A DNA stretch of 64,000 nucleotides, taken from an uncultured Chryseobacterium sp. GTDB lineage: Bacteria > Bacteroidota > Bacteroidia > Flavobacteriales > Weeksellaceae. Of the stretch, positions 27,428 to 37,319 are shown piece after piece. The notes beneath the pieces are model-generated. The model saw only the letters and a program-made list of their open reading frames with translations, made no database searches and had not been told where the DNA came from. The stretch's first letter is position 1. The number at the start of each line of letters is the position of its first letter. Position numbers and translations under genes: made by a program. The DNA is taken from contig CAJYLH010000022.1 in NCBI GenBank assembly GCA_913775525.1, forward strand, positions 1 through 64,000. Reading direction: 5' to 3'.

Positions 27428-27946
27428 TTAAACAGATTGTGTTTGATCATCATTCCATGTCCCCTGGACTTTCATTACCTGCTCGATCACGTCGCGCACT
27501 GCACCGGTACCGCCAGGTTTCGGGGAGATGTAATCTGCGATCTCCTTGATTTCGGCAACGGCATTCGGCGGGCAGGCGCCGATGGCAGAATGCTTCATGA
27601 TATGAAGGTCCGGGATGTCATCCCCCATCGTCAGGATTTCTTCGTTCTTAAGCTTGTATTTTTTCTTGAAATTTTCAAAATCAACCATCTTGTCATGGGA
27701 TTTAGGATAATAGTCTTCAATGCCGAGATAGCCGATCCTGTGCTTTACCATTTCATCATTGCCGCCGGTGATCACGCCGATGCGGTAATTGTTTTTCAGG
27801 GCTTTAATCACCGCATATCCGTCCAGGACATTCATTACCCGGCACATATTTCCCCCCGGAAGAAGGTAGACGCTTCCGTCAGTAAAAACGCCGTCCACAT
27901 CAAATACAAATGCCTTGATATCTTTTAATTTCTCTTTATAGCTCAT
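27428..27946 (-). CDS. KdsC-like HAD phosphatase (3-deoxy-D-manno-octulosonate 8-phosphate phosphatase type)
   Basis: The 172-residue C0-type HAD protein has the motif I 'FDVDGVFTDGSVYL' (about 15-28), 'VITGGND' as motif II and 'TMGDDIPDLHIM' as motif IV. It has no cap domain, as in KdsC tetramers. KdsC releases phosphate from KDO 8-phosphate in lipopolysaccharide core synthesis. The short HAD family also contains similar enzymes for other sugars, so the substrate is inferred. It overlaps the DUF2520 gene start by 11 bases. Confidence 0.85.
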   Translation of the reverse strand: MSYKEKLKDIKAFVFDVDGVFTDGSVYLLPGGNMCRVMNVLDGYAVIKALKNNYRIGVITGGNDEMVKHRIGYLGIEDYYPKSHDKMVDFENFKKKYKLKNEEILTMGDDIPDLHIMKHSAIGACPPNAVAEIKEIADYISPKPGGTGAVRDVIEQVMKVQGTWNDDQTQSV

Positions 27947-28685
27947 ACATGTTCTGAATAGAATGATTCATTGTTTTATAAATTTCCAGGCTTTCGCCAT
28001 GTAGCAGCTGCTCATGCAGTTCCAGAATCCTTTTGTCATTCCGGACCGCAGGGCCTGTCTGTGCCTCTCTCGGATCTATCGAATGAATTTTCTGCACGGT
28101 TTCATCGATCAGCGGCAGGAAGTAATCAAACGGGATTTCCTGGGAATCTGAAATTTCTTTGGCCCTGGAAAAAAGGTGGTTTACAAAATTGCATGCAAAC
28201 ACCGCCGTCAGATGGATGTATTTTCTTTTTTCATACGTACTTTCCATGACATGCCCGGAAATACGGGAAGCCAGTCCGGATAACAGGATCCGGTCTTCTG
28301 CATGGTCTGCTTCGATGAAGAACGGGATTTCGGAATACGTCAGTTCCTTAGCTTTTGAAAACGTCTGCAAAGGATAAAAGCTGGCTTTCCGGTACTCCCC
28401 TTTCAGTATTTCTTTCGGAAGCGAACCGGAAGTATGGGCAACCAGTGCATCCTTTTCGCTGATCAGGCCCGAAACCTCCTCCACAGCATTGTCGCTCACA
28501 CAGATGAGGTACAGGTCTGCTTTTTCCGGGTGTTCTGTTGAGTAAGGAATATTCAGTGCTGAAGAAATACTTTTTAATTCCTGTTCATTCCTTCCCACAA
28601 TCTGCGCTACGGGGATCTTATTCATCATGAATGCTTTCGCAAGGTGAAAAGCAACATTTCCGGATCCGATGATTACAATTTGCAT
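27936..28685 (-). CDS. Rossmann-like and DUF2520 domain protein
   Basis: From the start at 28683-28685 the product begins MQIVIIGSGNVAFHLAKAF, a dinucleotide-binding loop. An extension upstream is non-conserved and is left out. The C-terminal half is a helical DUF2520 domain ('FACNFVNHLFSRAKEI', 'GPAVRNDKRIL'), as in ketopantoate-reductase-like or pyrroline-reductase-like oxidoreductases. At 249 residues it is a typical member. It leads the operon with the KdsC-like phosphatase and maf. The substrate is unknown. Confidence 0.87.
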   Translation of the reverse strand: MQIVIIGSGNVAFHLAKAFMMNKIPVAQIVGRNEQELKSISSALNIPYSTEHPEKADLYLICVSDNAVEEVSGLISEKDALVAHTSGSLPKEILKGEYRKASFYPLQTFSKAKELTYSEIPFFIEADHAEDRILLSGLASRISGHVMESTYEKRKYIHLTAVFACNFVNHLFSRAKEISDSQEIPFDYFLPLIDETVQKIHSIDPREAQTGPAVRNDKRILELHEQLLHGESLEIYKTMNHSIQNMYEL

Positions 28686-28932
28686 ACAACAAAGATAAAG
28701 GTTTTCGCTTAAGTTGTGAGAACACTGATGCTGAGCGAAGATATGGACATTTGCTGCAAAGTGTTCAGGCATAAGATATACAGATTGAGAAATTTCCAAA
28801 AACATCCGGATGGAGACCGGTTTTGCCGTAAAGACAGGGATAATTCTTATATTTATCGGATAATGGATTAAAAATTGAATAAGTAATTTAACTTTCAGTT
28901 ATTTTTGTAATCCAAAACAATGAAAGCATCTT

Positions 28933-29484
28933 ATGAAGAGTAAGGACGCGGAGATTATTTCAATGATGCAGAATCCCCGGACGCAGGAAAAAGGCGTCCG
29001 TGCGCTCATGGATGCTTATCAGAGTAGATTGTACTGGCACATAAGAAGGATTATTGTGGACGCAGACCTTGCTCAGGATACTTTGCAGGAAACATTTATA
29101 AAAGCTTATCAGAATTTTCATCAGTTTAAAAACGATAGCCAGCTGTATACCTGGCTGTACAGGATTGCTACCAATGAAGCCCTCCAGCAGATCAACAAAC
29201 TGAAGAGAATGCAGAAGACGGATGAAGATCCGGATTATTACATGCAGAACCTTGTTGCAGACAATGCAGGAAGCGATGCAGAGGAAATACAGATATTATT
29301 GCAGAATGCCATACAAAGCCTGCCGGAAAAGCAGAAACTGGTATTTACCATGCGGTATTATGATGATCTGCCGTACGAAGAAATATCCAAAATAGTGGAT
29401 ATGTCCGTCGGCACGCTTAAAACCAATTATCATTATGCCAAACAGAAGATAGAGGACTATATAAAAGAAAATTACGAGAGATAA
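28933..29484 (+). CDS. ECF-type RNA polymerase sigma factor
   Basis: The 183-residue protein has sigma-2 ('LYWHIRRIIVDADLAQDTLQETFIKAY', about 33-59), the 'YTWLYRIATNEAL' segment, and a sigma-4 helix-turn-helix ('MRYYDDLPYEEISKIVDMSVGTLKTNYHYAK', about 140-170). It belongs to the sigma-70 ECF class common in Bacteroidetes. The next gene, 9 bases later, is a membrane protein that may be its anti-sigma factor. The start ATG is at 28933. A TATTTTTG -7-like box lies at 28900-28907. Confidence 0.9.
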   Translation: MKSKDAEIISMMQNPRTQEKGVRALMDAYQSRLYWHIRRIIVDADLAQDTLQETFIKAYQNFHQFKNDSQLYTWLYRIATNEALQQINKLKRMQKTDEDPDYYMQNLVADNAGSDAEEIQILLQNAIQSLPEKQKLVFTMRYYDDLPYEEISKIVDMSVGTLKTNYHYAKQKIEDYIKENYER

Positions 29485-29492
29485 TTTCTGAA

Positions 29493-30035
29493 ATGACCAA
29501 GATGAAAGAGTTCGATATAGAAAAATTAGAACGTAAAAATATTTACAGAGTTCCTGATGATATGTTCAAGAATATTCAGGATAGCGTAATGAAGGATGTA
29601 CAGGCCCGTAAGAAGGCCCCCGTTTTTAAGATGACCTGGGCTTATGCGGCAGCGGCATCTGTGGCTTTGATCTTTGGTGCTACATTTGTATTGAATTCCG
29701 GTGGAGATGATCCGGTGAATGATTCATCCGGTACCACAAAAAATTATGCAGCAAATGCTGCGCCTGCCAGAGAAAGTGAACAGGCATACAAAGTGTTACA
29801 ATCTGATTTAACCTCTGTTGAAAAAAACAATCAAACAAGTGAAAATCGTGAAAATAATTCCGGGTATGCTCAAGTTGTGACAGATAAAAGCGATAAAAAA
29901 CCACAGACAGTAAAAACTGTTTCCAAACAGACAGAAACTCAGATGAACGAATACCTGGATTCATTTTCCAATGCTGAAATCAGTGAACTGGCTAATAATT
30001 CAACCCAGGATGTCTATCTGGATTTGTATAATTAA
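29493..30035 (+). CDS. Putative membrane-anchored anti-sigma-like protein
   Basis: A 180-residue protein with a 45-residue N-terminal cytosolic part ('FDIEKLERKNIYRVPDDMFKNIQDSVMKDV'-type, here described only), one membrane helix (about 49-66, 'YAAAASVALIFGATFVL'), and a polar, low-complexity periplasmic tail. There is no zinc-finger (ZAS) motif. The position directly after an ECF sigma gene, together with the topology, suggests an anti-sigma role. That is inference; I recognise no family motif. Confidence 0.65.
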   Translation: MTKMKEFDIEKLERKNIYRVPDDMFKNIQDSVMKDVQARKKAPVFKMTWAYAAAASVALIFGATFVLNSGGDDPVNDSSGTTKNYAANAAPARESEQAYKVLQSDLTSVEKNNQTSENRENNSGYAQVVTDKSDKKPQTVKTVSKQTETQMNEYLDSFSNAEISELANNSTQDVYLDLYN

Positions 30036-30042
30036 GAGAAAC

Positions 30043-30549
30043 ATGAAAAAAATATTATTCACGCTTTGTATAATATACAGTTTTGGCCTGAATGCCCAAA
30101 GGACGGATTATGACTGGAAGAAGATGGACCCGAAGCAGAGGAAAGAAGTCATTAATAACCTGTCTCCTGAAGAAAGAAAAGATCTTCTTAAAAAATTCAG
30201 GAACAATATGGTAACCGATAACCTGGATATTGATGCTGAAGATAAAGCGGAATTCACCCAGCTGTATGATGAATACCTGGAAAACCAGAAACAGATCAAA
30301 AGCCAGTTTAATCCGAATTTTGACCCGGAAGCCTTATCTGACGATGAAGCAAAAGCCAAGCTACAGCAAAGCTTTGAAGTAGGGCAGAGGTTACTGGATA
30401 ACCGTAAAAAATATGCTGATAAAATGCAGCAGATTATTCCCTGCCAGAAAGTCCTGAAGCTGTTCCAGACCGAAGGGATGATGCGTGATAAAATGAACGA
30501 AAAGAAATCTTCACGGAATAAAGCTACGGGGCCTAAGCAGAACCCATAA
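30043..30549 (+). CDS. Secreted protein of unknown function downstream of the sigma operon
   Basis: The chosen start at 30043 gives a clear signal peptide (MKKILFTLCIIYSFGLNAQ) and a 168-residue product. Longer in-frame starts lie inside the preceding gene and add no signal. The mature part is helical and highly charged ('KQRKEVINNLSPEERKDLLKKF'), ending in a basic Ser/Asn-rich tail. It resembles the small periplasmic sensor-like proteins found with Bacteroidetes ECF sigma operons, and it lies 7 bases after the membrane protein gene. Confidence 0.65.
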   Translation: MKKILFTLCIIYSFGLNAQRTDYDWKKMDPKQRKEVINNLSPEERKDLLKKFRNNMVTDNLDIDAEDKAEFTQLYDEYLENQKQIKSQFNPNFDPEALSDDEAKAKLQQSFEVGQRLLDNRKKYADKMQQIIPCQKVLKLFQTEGMMRDKMNEKKSSRNKATGPKQNP

Positions 30550-30571
30550 TAGTTTATTTTTTTAATGTTGG

Positions 30572-30608
30572 ACGACTCTCATCATTCGTATGGTGAGAGT
30601 CGTTTGAT
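30572..30608 (+). terminator. Intrinsic terminator of the ECF sigma operon
   Basis: A 14-bp stem (ACGACTCTCATCAT with ATGGTGAGAGTCGT, one G-T pair) with a TCGT loop is followed by TTTG. A poly-T tract precedes it. Confidence 0.85.
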
Positions 30609-30641
30609 TAAAAAGAATGCTTAATTTTGCTGAAATTTCTA

Positions 30642-31649
30642 ATGATGAAAAAACGTATTGTATTTTTATTTCTTTCAGTCTCAGTATGGGTCTCAGCCCA
30701 GACAACGGAACTGATCAGGCTGAACCAGAATATCAAAGATAAATCTTCCCGTACGAAAACCCTTACCGTAATTGATAACAGGGCAGATAAAAATATAGGG
30801 ACCTTAACTTACAAAGATGAAACCGTAGATCTGAAATTTCCAGGCAACAATTTAAAAAGCGATATTGAAACATGGTTTGCAAAAGATAATAAAGCTGGTG
30901 GAACTAATGATATTGTTTTACTGGTTGAAGAAATTAAAGTCAGTGAATTTAAAAAGACCCAGCTGGCAAAGGCAAAAGTAAAGATCAGCAGCTTTATTAA
31001 CCGGAACGGGAGGTATTATTTTATCAACCGCTATAACAATACCCTAGATTTTAATCCTAAAATAACGCCGAATGTTCCCAGGTCCATTTCGATGGCATTA
31101 TCTACCATCTTATCTAGCCTGATCAAGGATTCCTATTCGCATATCGCTTTCAGCACCCCAATTGCAGAAGCCGATCTGATTAATTACGAAGCCATTGTTG
31201 GGAAGAACATCAAATATCTGAATGTTCCGGAACTTACTGCCGGCGTCTATACCGATTTCCGGTTATTTTATCTTCAGACGCCTAAAGAAGGCTATTATGC
31301 AGACAAAAATAAGAAGGGAAAAGTAATAGGAATCAAGAACCGGGAAGACCTCCTGATTTCATCAGAAGAAATATTCGGATATGTGGAAGACGGCAAAGCA
31401 TTTCGGCTGACACCGGTAGGATTTCTCGAAATGCTTAAAGATGACAAAGGATATTATGTCGTTTCTTCGAGACAGGAGCTTTTTCCGCCGCAAAATAATA
31501 ATGCCATGATGATTGGAGCCATGACCGGCGGAATGATTGGAGCACTGATCGGTGCTGCAATCGATTCATCCGGTTCAGGAAAAAGGAATCCGAATACGGG
31601 ACTTTCGAATATCTATATCGATCCGCTAACCGGAGAATACAGTTTTTAA
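30642..31649 (+). CDS. Secreted protein of unknown function, paralogue 1 with glycine-zipper segment
   Basis: The product is about 335 residues, with a signal peptide cleaved near VSAQ. The mature part reads as beta-rich ('IDNRADKNIGTLTYKD'). A Gly/Ala/Met-rich stretch near the end ('GAMTGGMIGALIGAAID') looks like a glycine zipper that can enter or span a membrane. The C-terminus is 'IYIDPLTGEYSF'. The next gene has the same layout and end, so they are tandem paralogues. I recognise no family. ATGs at 30642 and 30645 are both possible. Confidence 0.65.
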   Translation: MMKKRIVFLFLSVSVWVSAQTTELIRLNQNIKDKSSRTKTLTVIDNRADKNIGTLTYKDETVDLKFPGNNLKSDIETWFAKDNKAGGTNDIVLLVEEIKVSEFKKTQLAKAKVKISSFINRNGRYYFINRYNNTLDFNPKITPNVPRSISMALSTILSSLIKDSYSHIAFSTPIAEADLINYEAIVGKNIKYLNVPELTAGVYTDFRLFYLQTPKEGYYADKNKKGKVIGIKNREDLLISSEEIFGYVEDGKAFRLTPVGFLEMLKDDKGYYVVSSRQELFPPQNNNAMMIGAMTGGMIGALIGAAIDSSGSGKRNPNTGLSNIYIDPLTGEYSF

Positions 31650-31775
31650 TCTTCAACATTTTAAGACGGTAGTCAATTAAATTCTGACAGCATTATTTCT
31701 GACACACCTTTGCTTCGGCTTTCCTGATTCCTTAAAATTATGTAAGTTTGAAACTGCCAATCATAAAATGAAACA

Positions 31776-32795
31776 ATGAGAAAACTATTCATATTCCTGC
31801 TGTTATCAGCCTTTTTATCAGCCCAGAAAACGGAAGTTATAGACCTTTCAAAATCTGTAAAGGACAGTAAGAATTCAGTCGGAAGCTTTTCCGTAATAGA
31901 CCAGAGGGCAGACCAGCAGGTAGGATCGGTCATGTATCATGATGACCCGGTATCCATTCTGTTTGAACATAATGCATCCCAGGATATCAAAGATTGGTTT
32001 TATAAATACAACCCGGGAAAAGGCAGTAATAATATGGTTTTTTTACTGGAGGACCTGAAAGTGTCGGAAGACAAGAAAGAAAAGTATTCTGTCGGTAAGC
32101 TGGAACTTCGTGCCAGCATTTTTATGAAGAAGGACGACGGATATCATTTTGTGTACAGGAAAGATACAGTAGCCACGGTTTCATCACGGAATACCCCGTA
32201 TATGGCACAGAGCCTGGCAAAGAAAATAACCCTTATTTTTACCGATCTCCTGAAAGGATCTTATACCAGGAATCCCTGGGACCTGAGCATCCGGGAAAAC
32301 GAACTCTCTGATTATGCATCTTTGTTAAAGGGAAAGCTGGACATCCTTAAGGCAGACAGCCTTAAAGATGGCGTCTATAAAGATTATTACAGCTTCTTTA
32401 CACATCATCCGGAACCCGGATTTGTATTACAGGCCAATGATAAAGGCGTTCTGACCAAAGCGGTGAAGGGAGAGGAGAAAACACCCTTAAGGAATTTCTA
32501 TGCAGTCGTATACAAGGGGGTAGCCTATAAAATTATTCCTGTAGGCTATGCCGAAATTTTCAGAAATGAAAATGGCCTTTTTATAGAAGCAAAAAGGGAA
32601 GAGTTATTTCCGGCAAGCAATACGAGCCTTGCTCAGATCGGCGGGGCTACAGGCGGTCTGGTGGGTGGGCTGATTGGTGCCGTCATCGATGTGAGCGCAG
32701 CAAAACAGAGAAAACGGATTCCAGGATCTGAAGTATACATCGATCCGCTCACCGGCAATTACATCTTACCGGAAGATTTCGGTAAATACAGATAA
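31776..32795 (+). CDS. Secreted protein of unknown function, paralogue 2 with glycine-zipper segment
   Basis: The 339-residue protein has a signal peptide (ending FLSAQ) and the same plan as its neighbour: 'IDQRADQQVGSVMYHD' near the start, the segment 'GGATGGLVGGLIGAVID' near the C-terminus, and the end 'VYIDPLTGNY'. The two differ enough to suggest an old duplication. Function is unknown. A 17-bp perfect hairpin overlaps the stop codon and separates the gene from the convergent GH92 gene. Confidence 0.65.
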   Translation: MRKLFIFLLLSAFLSAQKTEVIDLSKSVKDSKNSVGSFSVIDQRADQQVGSVMYHDDPVSILFEHNASQDIKDWFYKYNPGKGSNNMVFLLEDLKVSEDKKEKYSVGKLELRASIFMKKDDGYHFVYRKDTVATVSSRNTPYMAQSLAKKITLIFTDLLKGSYTRNPWDLSIRENELSDYASLLKGKLDILKADSLKDGVYKDYYSFFTHHPEPGFVLQANDKGVLTKAVKGEEKTPLRNFYAVVYKGVAYKIIPVGYAEIFRNENGLFIEAKREELFPASNTSLAQIGGATGGLVGGLIGAVIDVSAAKQRKRIPGSEVYIDPLTGNYILPEDFGKYR

Positions 32796-32831
32796 ATCAG
32801 AAGAGACAGCCGCGGGCTGTCTCTTCTGATT
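32795..32831. terminator. Bidirectional terminator between paralogue 2 and the GH92 gene
   Basis: The 17-bp arms at 32795-32811 and 32815-32831 are exact reverse complements around a GCG loop. The stem starts AATCAGAAGAGACAGCC. It lies between two convergent stops. Confidence 0.9.
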
Positions 32832-32832
32832 G

Positions 32833-35115
32833 TTATGGCTTAGAATAAGAATACGGAAAATCCTTTTCATCCGTTCCCCGGTCTTTATTCGGCTGGGAAA
32901 CCATTTCAAAATTCAGCTTTGCCCCCTTCATCAGTTCCTGATGACTGAGCCAGTTTTTGGAGTATTTTTTTCCGTTGAATTTTAGCGATTGTACAAACCG
33001 GTTGTTTTCATTATTATTCCTCGCATTAATCTCTATTGTTTTTCCATTAGCCAGATGAACCACTGCTTTTTTGAACAGGGGAGCACCCAGAACATATTGG
33101 TCCGTAGCCGGCGTTACAGGATAAAATCCCAGTGCTGAAAAGATATACCAGGCTGAAGTCTGACCATTGTCCTCATCACCACAGTATCCATCGGGAGTAG
33201 GCTGGTACAGACGGTCCATGGTTTCGCGCACCCAATACTGTGTTTTCCAAGGTTCCCCGGAATAGTTGTATAAATAAATGATGTGCTGGGCTGGCTGGTT
33301 TCCGTGGGCATACTGTCCCATATCGGCATTCACCATCTCCTGTATTTCGTGGATGGTTGAGCCATAGTAGCTGTCGTCGTATACCGGCGGCATTTCAAAA
33401 ATGGAATCCAGTTTTTTAGAGAACTCCTTTCTCCCGCCTATCAGGCCGGCCAATCCCTCGATATCCTGGAATACGGACCAGGTGTAGTGCCAGCTGTTTC
33501 CTTCCGTAAAAGCATCGCCCCATTTGAATGGGTTAAAAGGAGCCTGGAAACTTCCATCCTGGTTTCTGCCGCGCGCCAGCCTGGTCTCGGGGTCAATCAC
33601 TTTCCTGAAATTCTGGGAACGCCGGTAATATTCGCCCCATTCAGATTCAGGTTTTCCCAATGCTTTTCCCAGCTGGGCAATAGCAAAGTCATCATAGGCA
33701 TATTCAAGGGTTCTTGCTGCATTTTCATTAATCTTCACATCATAGGGCACATAACCCAGCTTTTTATAGTATTCGATTCCAAGCCTTCCGGTAGCCTGCG
33801 GCCCTTCGTTATTTGCACCATGGAGCAGGGCCTGATATAAGGTTTCAATGTCATAGCCTCTAAGGCCTTTCAGGTAAGCATCAGCAACGACGGAAGCCGA
33901 ATTGTTGCCGATCATAATATCAGAATAGGAGGGGCTTGACCATTCCGGCAGCCATCCGCCTTCTTTGTAATCGCTGATCAGCCCTTTCTGCATTTCGAAA
34001 TTAATATCCGGATAAACCAGATTCAGGAAAGGGTAGAGCGCCCTGAAGGTATCCCAAAAGCCGGTGCCTGCAAAACGGTATCCTGCCTCAGTCTTCCCAG
34101 AGTACGGGCTGTAATGAACGATCTTTCCGGTTTGATCGATCTCATACATCTTATGCGGGAAGCAGAGCATCCGGTAGAGGCAGGAATAAAATGTCCGCAT
34201 CTGATCGATGGTTCCTCCTGCGACTTCCACTCTTTTCAGCTTTTCATTCCAGGCTGATTTTGCTTTCGTGTACGTATCATCAAAAGAATCCTTATTCAGC
34301 TCCCTCTGTAAATTCAGTTCCGCCTGCTCCGGGCTGATGAATGAAGAAGCAATCTTCAGATGTACCTTTTCTCCTTTCTTCGTCGCAAAACCCACGACTG
34401 CTCCACAGTGATCACCTTTAATTTCCAGTGCGCCCTGTACAAAATCTTGATCTTTCCACGCAGAATACCGGGTGAGCGGCTTGTCTGCATAGATCACAAA
34501 ATAGTTCTTGAAACCGGTGAGCTTGTCGCGGGAATACCGGGTTGAATATCCCGTGATTTTGTTCTGTGAAGGGATAATCGTAATCGCGGAACCTTTATCA
34601 AAAGCATCTACCACAAACCAGGAGTTTTCAGAGTCCGGATAGGTCAGGCGCATCTGGGCAGCTCTTTCCGTAGGTGCAATTTCAGCCTTGACATTGTGGT
34701 CAGACAGATAAACACTGTAGTAGTAAGGTTTTGATATTTCGGATTTATGGGAAAACCAGCTGGCTCGTTCATCCTCACTAAAACGCATTTCTCCTGTAAC
34801 AGGCATAATGGAAAACATGCCATAATCGTTCATCCAGGGCGAAGGCTGATGGGTCTGTTTAATACCCCGGATCTTGTCGGCATCATAGGTATACTGCCAT
34901 CCGTTTCCGTTTTTCCCGGTCTGGGGCGTCCATAAGTTCATGCCATGAGGAACGGTTACTGCGGGATAGGTGTTCCCGTTAGACAGAGATGGTTTAGAAA
35001 GTGTCCCGATAAGCGGGTCTACCAGCTCTTCAGGATGGGATACAGCATGTTCAACCCATTGCGATGATAAGGAAATAAAAGGGAAGACAGCCATAAGCAG
35101 GAGAATTTTTTTCAT
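32833..35115 (-). CDS. Glycoside hydrolase family 92 (alpha-mannosidase type)
   Basis: GH92 enzymes remove mannose from alpha-linked mannosides with inversion, using a calcium ion. The 760-residue protein has a signal peptide (ending SLSSQ) and a full-length two-domain layout. Visible are 'DPLIGT' and 'GNTYPAVTVPHGM' near the start, the general-acid region 'EGNSWHYTWSVFQD' (about 545-558) and the general-base region 'DEDNGQTSAWYIFSALGFYPV' (about 650-670). It is secreted or periplasmic, and no susC/susD pair adjoins, so it is not part of a visible PUL. The exact linkage is not readable. Confidence 0.9.
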   Translation of the reverse strand: MKKILLLMAVFPFISLSSQWVEHAVSHPEELVDPLIGTLSKPSLSNGNTYPAVTVPHGMNLWTPQTGKNGNGWQYTYDADKIRGIKQTHQPSPWMNDYGMFSIMPVTGEMRFSEDERASWFSHKSEISKPYYYSVYLSDHNVKAEIAPTERAAQMRLTYPDSENSWFVVDAFDKGSAITIIPSQNKITGYSTRYSRDKLTGFKNYFVIYADKPLTRYSAWKDQDFVQGALEIKGDHCGAVVGFATKKGEKVHLKIASSFISPEQAELNLQRELNKDSFDDTYTKAKSAWNEKLKRVEVAGGTIDQMRTFYSCLYRMLCFPHKMYEIDQTGKIVHYSPYSGKTEAGYRFAGTGFWDTFRALYPFLNLVYPDINFEMQKGLISDYKEGGWLPEWSSPSYSDIMIGNNSASVVADAYLKGLRGYDIETLYQALLHGANNEGPQATGRLGIEYYKKLGYVPYDVKINENAARTLEYAYDDFAIAQLGKALGKPESEWGEYYRRSQNFRKVIDPETRLARGRNQDGSFQAPFNPFKWGDAFTEGNSWHYTWSVFQDIEGLAGLIGGRKEFSKKLDSIFEMPPVYDDSYYGSTIHEIQEMVNADMGQYAHGNQPAQHIIYLYNYSGEPWKTQYWVRETMDRLYQPTPDGYCGDEDNGQTSAWYIFSALGFYPVTPATDQYVLGAPLFKKAVVHLANGKTIEINARNNNENNRFVQSLKFNGKKYSKNWLSHQELMKGAKLNFEMVSQPNKDRGTDEKDFPYSYSKP

Positions 35116-35355
35116 AAGTACTATGGATTTCGGCTTTTCTTAAAAAGATTTAAAGTGAAAAGGTAAAAAATATTTATTACATACAGGCAGGATTGCGAAT
35201 TCTCATTAATGATCAATAGCTGTCATGCTATTTCGTGCAATCAGGACGTTACTCCGATAATCAATCTTGTCTGGAAATAAAAGAGGTATTGAATTCCCGG
35301 TTAAAATAATTTTTGCTCCATCGGATTAAGAATGAGGAATTACCTTTCAATTTAT

Positions 35356-35363
35356 TATCTTTG
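35356..35363 (+). promoter_or_regulatory. -7 box of the lepA promoter
   Basis: TATCTTTG matches the Bacteroidetes -7 consensus TAnnTTTG, 20 bases before the lepA ATG. No TTTG at the right distance upstream is obvious. Confidence 0.5.
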
Positions 35364-35382
35364 CCAATTACAAGGTTCTTAA

Positions 35383-37179
35383 ATGAAAAACATACGAAAT
35401 TTTTGCATAATTGCCCATATCGACCACGGAAAAAGTACGCTGGCGGACCGTCTTCTTGAGTATACGAATACCGTGACTCAAAGAGAGCTGCAGTCTCAGA
35501 CTCTGGATGATATGGATTTGGAAAAAGAACGCGGGATTACCATCAAGTCCCATGCGATCCAGATGGATTATGAATACAAGGGAGAAAAATATATCTTAAA
35601 CCTCATCGATACACCTGGACACGTGGATTTTTCCTATGAAGTTTCCCGTTCCATTGCAGCCTGTGAGGGGGCGCTTCTCATCGTGGATGCGGCTCAGAGC
35701 ATCCAGGCCCAGACCATCAGTAACCTGTACCTGGCGTTGGAAAATGACCTTACGATCATTCCGATCCTGAATAAAATCGACCTTCCATCAGCGAATCCTG
35801 AAGAAGTAACGGATGAAATCATGAACCTGATCGGGTGTGATTATGAAGATGTTTTGAGGGTTTCCGGAAAAACGGGAGAAGGCGTGCACCATCTGTTGGA
35901 ACAGATAGTAGAAAGGATTCCTGCTCCGGTAGGTGATCCGGATGCACCGCTTCAGGCACTGGTCTTTGACTCGGTATACAATCCGTTCAGAGGGATCGAA
36001 GCCTATTTCAAAGTGGTTAACGGAAGCATTTCCAAAAATGAAAAAATCAAGTTTTTTGCTACCGGCAAAGAATACGGAGCTGATGAGGTAGGAACGCTTA
36101 AGCTGAAGCAGGTTCCTAAGAAAACCGTTGGATGCGGTGATGTAGGTTACCTGGTTTCTGGAATCAAGGATGCCCGTGAGGTAAAAGTTGGGGATACCAT
36201 TACCTCATTCGATAAACCTGCTGCAGGGCCGATTGAAGGTTTTGAGGAAGTAAAGCCGATGGTTTTCGCCGGTATTTACCCGATTGATTCCGAAGACTTC
36301 GAAGAACTCAGGTTCTCTCTTGAAAAGCTGAGGCTGAATGATGCTTCCCTGGTTTTCGAGCCGGAAAGTTCAGCCGCATTAGGTTTCGGCTTCCGTTGCG
36401 GATTCCTGGGTATGCTCCACATGGAGATTGTACAGGAACGTCTGGACCGTGAGTTCAATATGAATGTAATCACAACGGTACCGAACGTATCGTATTTCGG
36501 ATATTCTAAAAAAGAGCCTGAAGTTCCGATCTTGATCAACAACCCGTCAGAAATGATGGATCCTTCCATCATGGACAGGGTAGAAGAACCGTTTATCAAG
36601 GCTTCCATCATTACCAAATCTGATTTTGTAGGTCCTGTAATGACTTTATGCATCGAAAAAAGAGGGGAAATCGTTAACCAGAGCTACCTGACTTCGGAAA
36701 GAGTGGAACTGGTCTTCAACATGCCGTTGGCGGAAGTGGTTTTCGACTTCTACGACAGGCTGAAATCGATTTCCAAAGGATATGCGTCCTTCGATTACCA
36801 TCCGATCGGATTCCGGGCCTCCAAGCTCGTAAAAATGGATATCCTGATCAACGGAGATATGGTGGATGCTTTATCATCATTGATTCACGATTCCAATGCC
36901 TATTATATCGGTAAAAAGATGTGTGAAAAGCTCCGTGAGCTGATCCCGAGACAGCAGTTCGATATTGCCGTTCAGGCAGCCTTAGGAACAAAAGTAATCG
37001 CCAGGGAAACCATTAAAGCGCTGAGAAAAGACGTTACCGCAAAATGTTACGGAGGGGATATTTCCAGAAAGAGAAAACTATTGGAAAAGCAGAAGGAAGG
37101 TAAGAAGAAGATGAAGCAGATTGGTAGGGTAGAAGTACCGCAGTCGGCATTCATGGCAGTACTGAAGCTGAATGATTAA
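35383..37179 (+). CDS. lepA: Elongation factor 4
   Basis: LepA is a translational GTPase that acts on the ribosome, in back-translocation and in assembly. The 598-residue protein has the G1 loop AHIDHGKST (about 11-19), DTPGHVDF, the NKID motif, an EF-G-like domain and the LepA C-terminal domain with its conserved basic tail ('[19 protein letters not shown]'). It is full-length and stands alone. A terminator hairpin follows. Confidence 0.96.
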   Translation: MKNIRNFCIIAHIDHGKSTLADRLLEYTNTVTQRELQSQTLDDMDLEKERGITIKSHAIQMDYEYKGEKYILNLIDTPGHVDFSYEVSRSIAACEGALLIVDAAQSIQAQTISNLYLALENDLTIIPILNKIDLPSANPEEVTDEIMNLIGCDYEDVLRVSGKTGEGVHHLLEQIVERIPAPVGDPDAPLQALVFDSVYNPFRGIEAYFKVVNGSISKNEKIKFFATGKEYGADEVGTLKLKQVPKKTVGCGDVGYLVSGIKDAREVKVGDTITSFDKPAAGPIEGFEEVKPMVFAGIYPIDSEDFEELRFSLEKLRLNDASLVFEPESSAALGFGFRCGFLGMLHMEIVQERLDREFNMNVITTVPNVSYFGYSKKEPEVPILINNPSEMMDPSIMDRVEEPFIKASIITKSDFVGPVMTLCIEKRGEIVNQSYLTSERVELVFNMPLAEVVFDFYDRLKSISKGYASFDYHPIGFRASKLVKMDILINGDMVDALSSLIHDSNAYYIGKKMCEKLRELIPRQQFDIAVQAALGTKVIARETIKALRKDVTAKCYGGDISRKRKLLEKQKEGKKKMKQIGRVEVPQSAFMAVLKLND

Positions 37180-37218
37180 TGAATTCATAGCCTGTAATGG
37201 GCAAATAATAAAAAGAAG

Positions 37219-37250
37219 TCCGCAGATCTATTTCTGCGGATTTTCTGTTT
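37219..37250 (+). terminator. Intrinsic terminator of lepA
   Basis: TCCGCAGA pairs with TCTGCGGA around a 6-nt loop and is followed by TTTTCTGTTT. Confidence 0.8.
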
Positions 37251-37286
37251 ATGATGCAAATCCTTTTTTTACGACGATCTAAACCG

Positions 37287-37308
37287 TAACTTTGTGTACT
37301 CACAACGC
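37287..37308 (+). promoter_or_regulatory. nrtR promoter -7 box with overlapping operator-like site C
   Basis: TAACTTTG (37287-37294) matches TAnnTTTG. The last G starts GTGTACTCACAACGC (37294-37308), which fits the GYGTA-N5-AACGCAA motif also found twice at the cluster promoter. The overlap with the start site suggests autorepression. The first start codon lies 11 bases further on. Confidence 0.65.
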
Positions 37309-37319
37309 AAATCAGGGCA

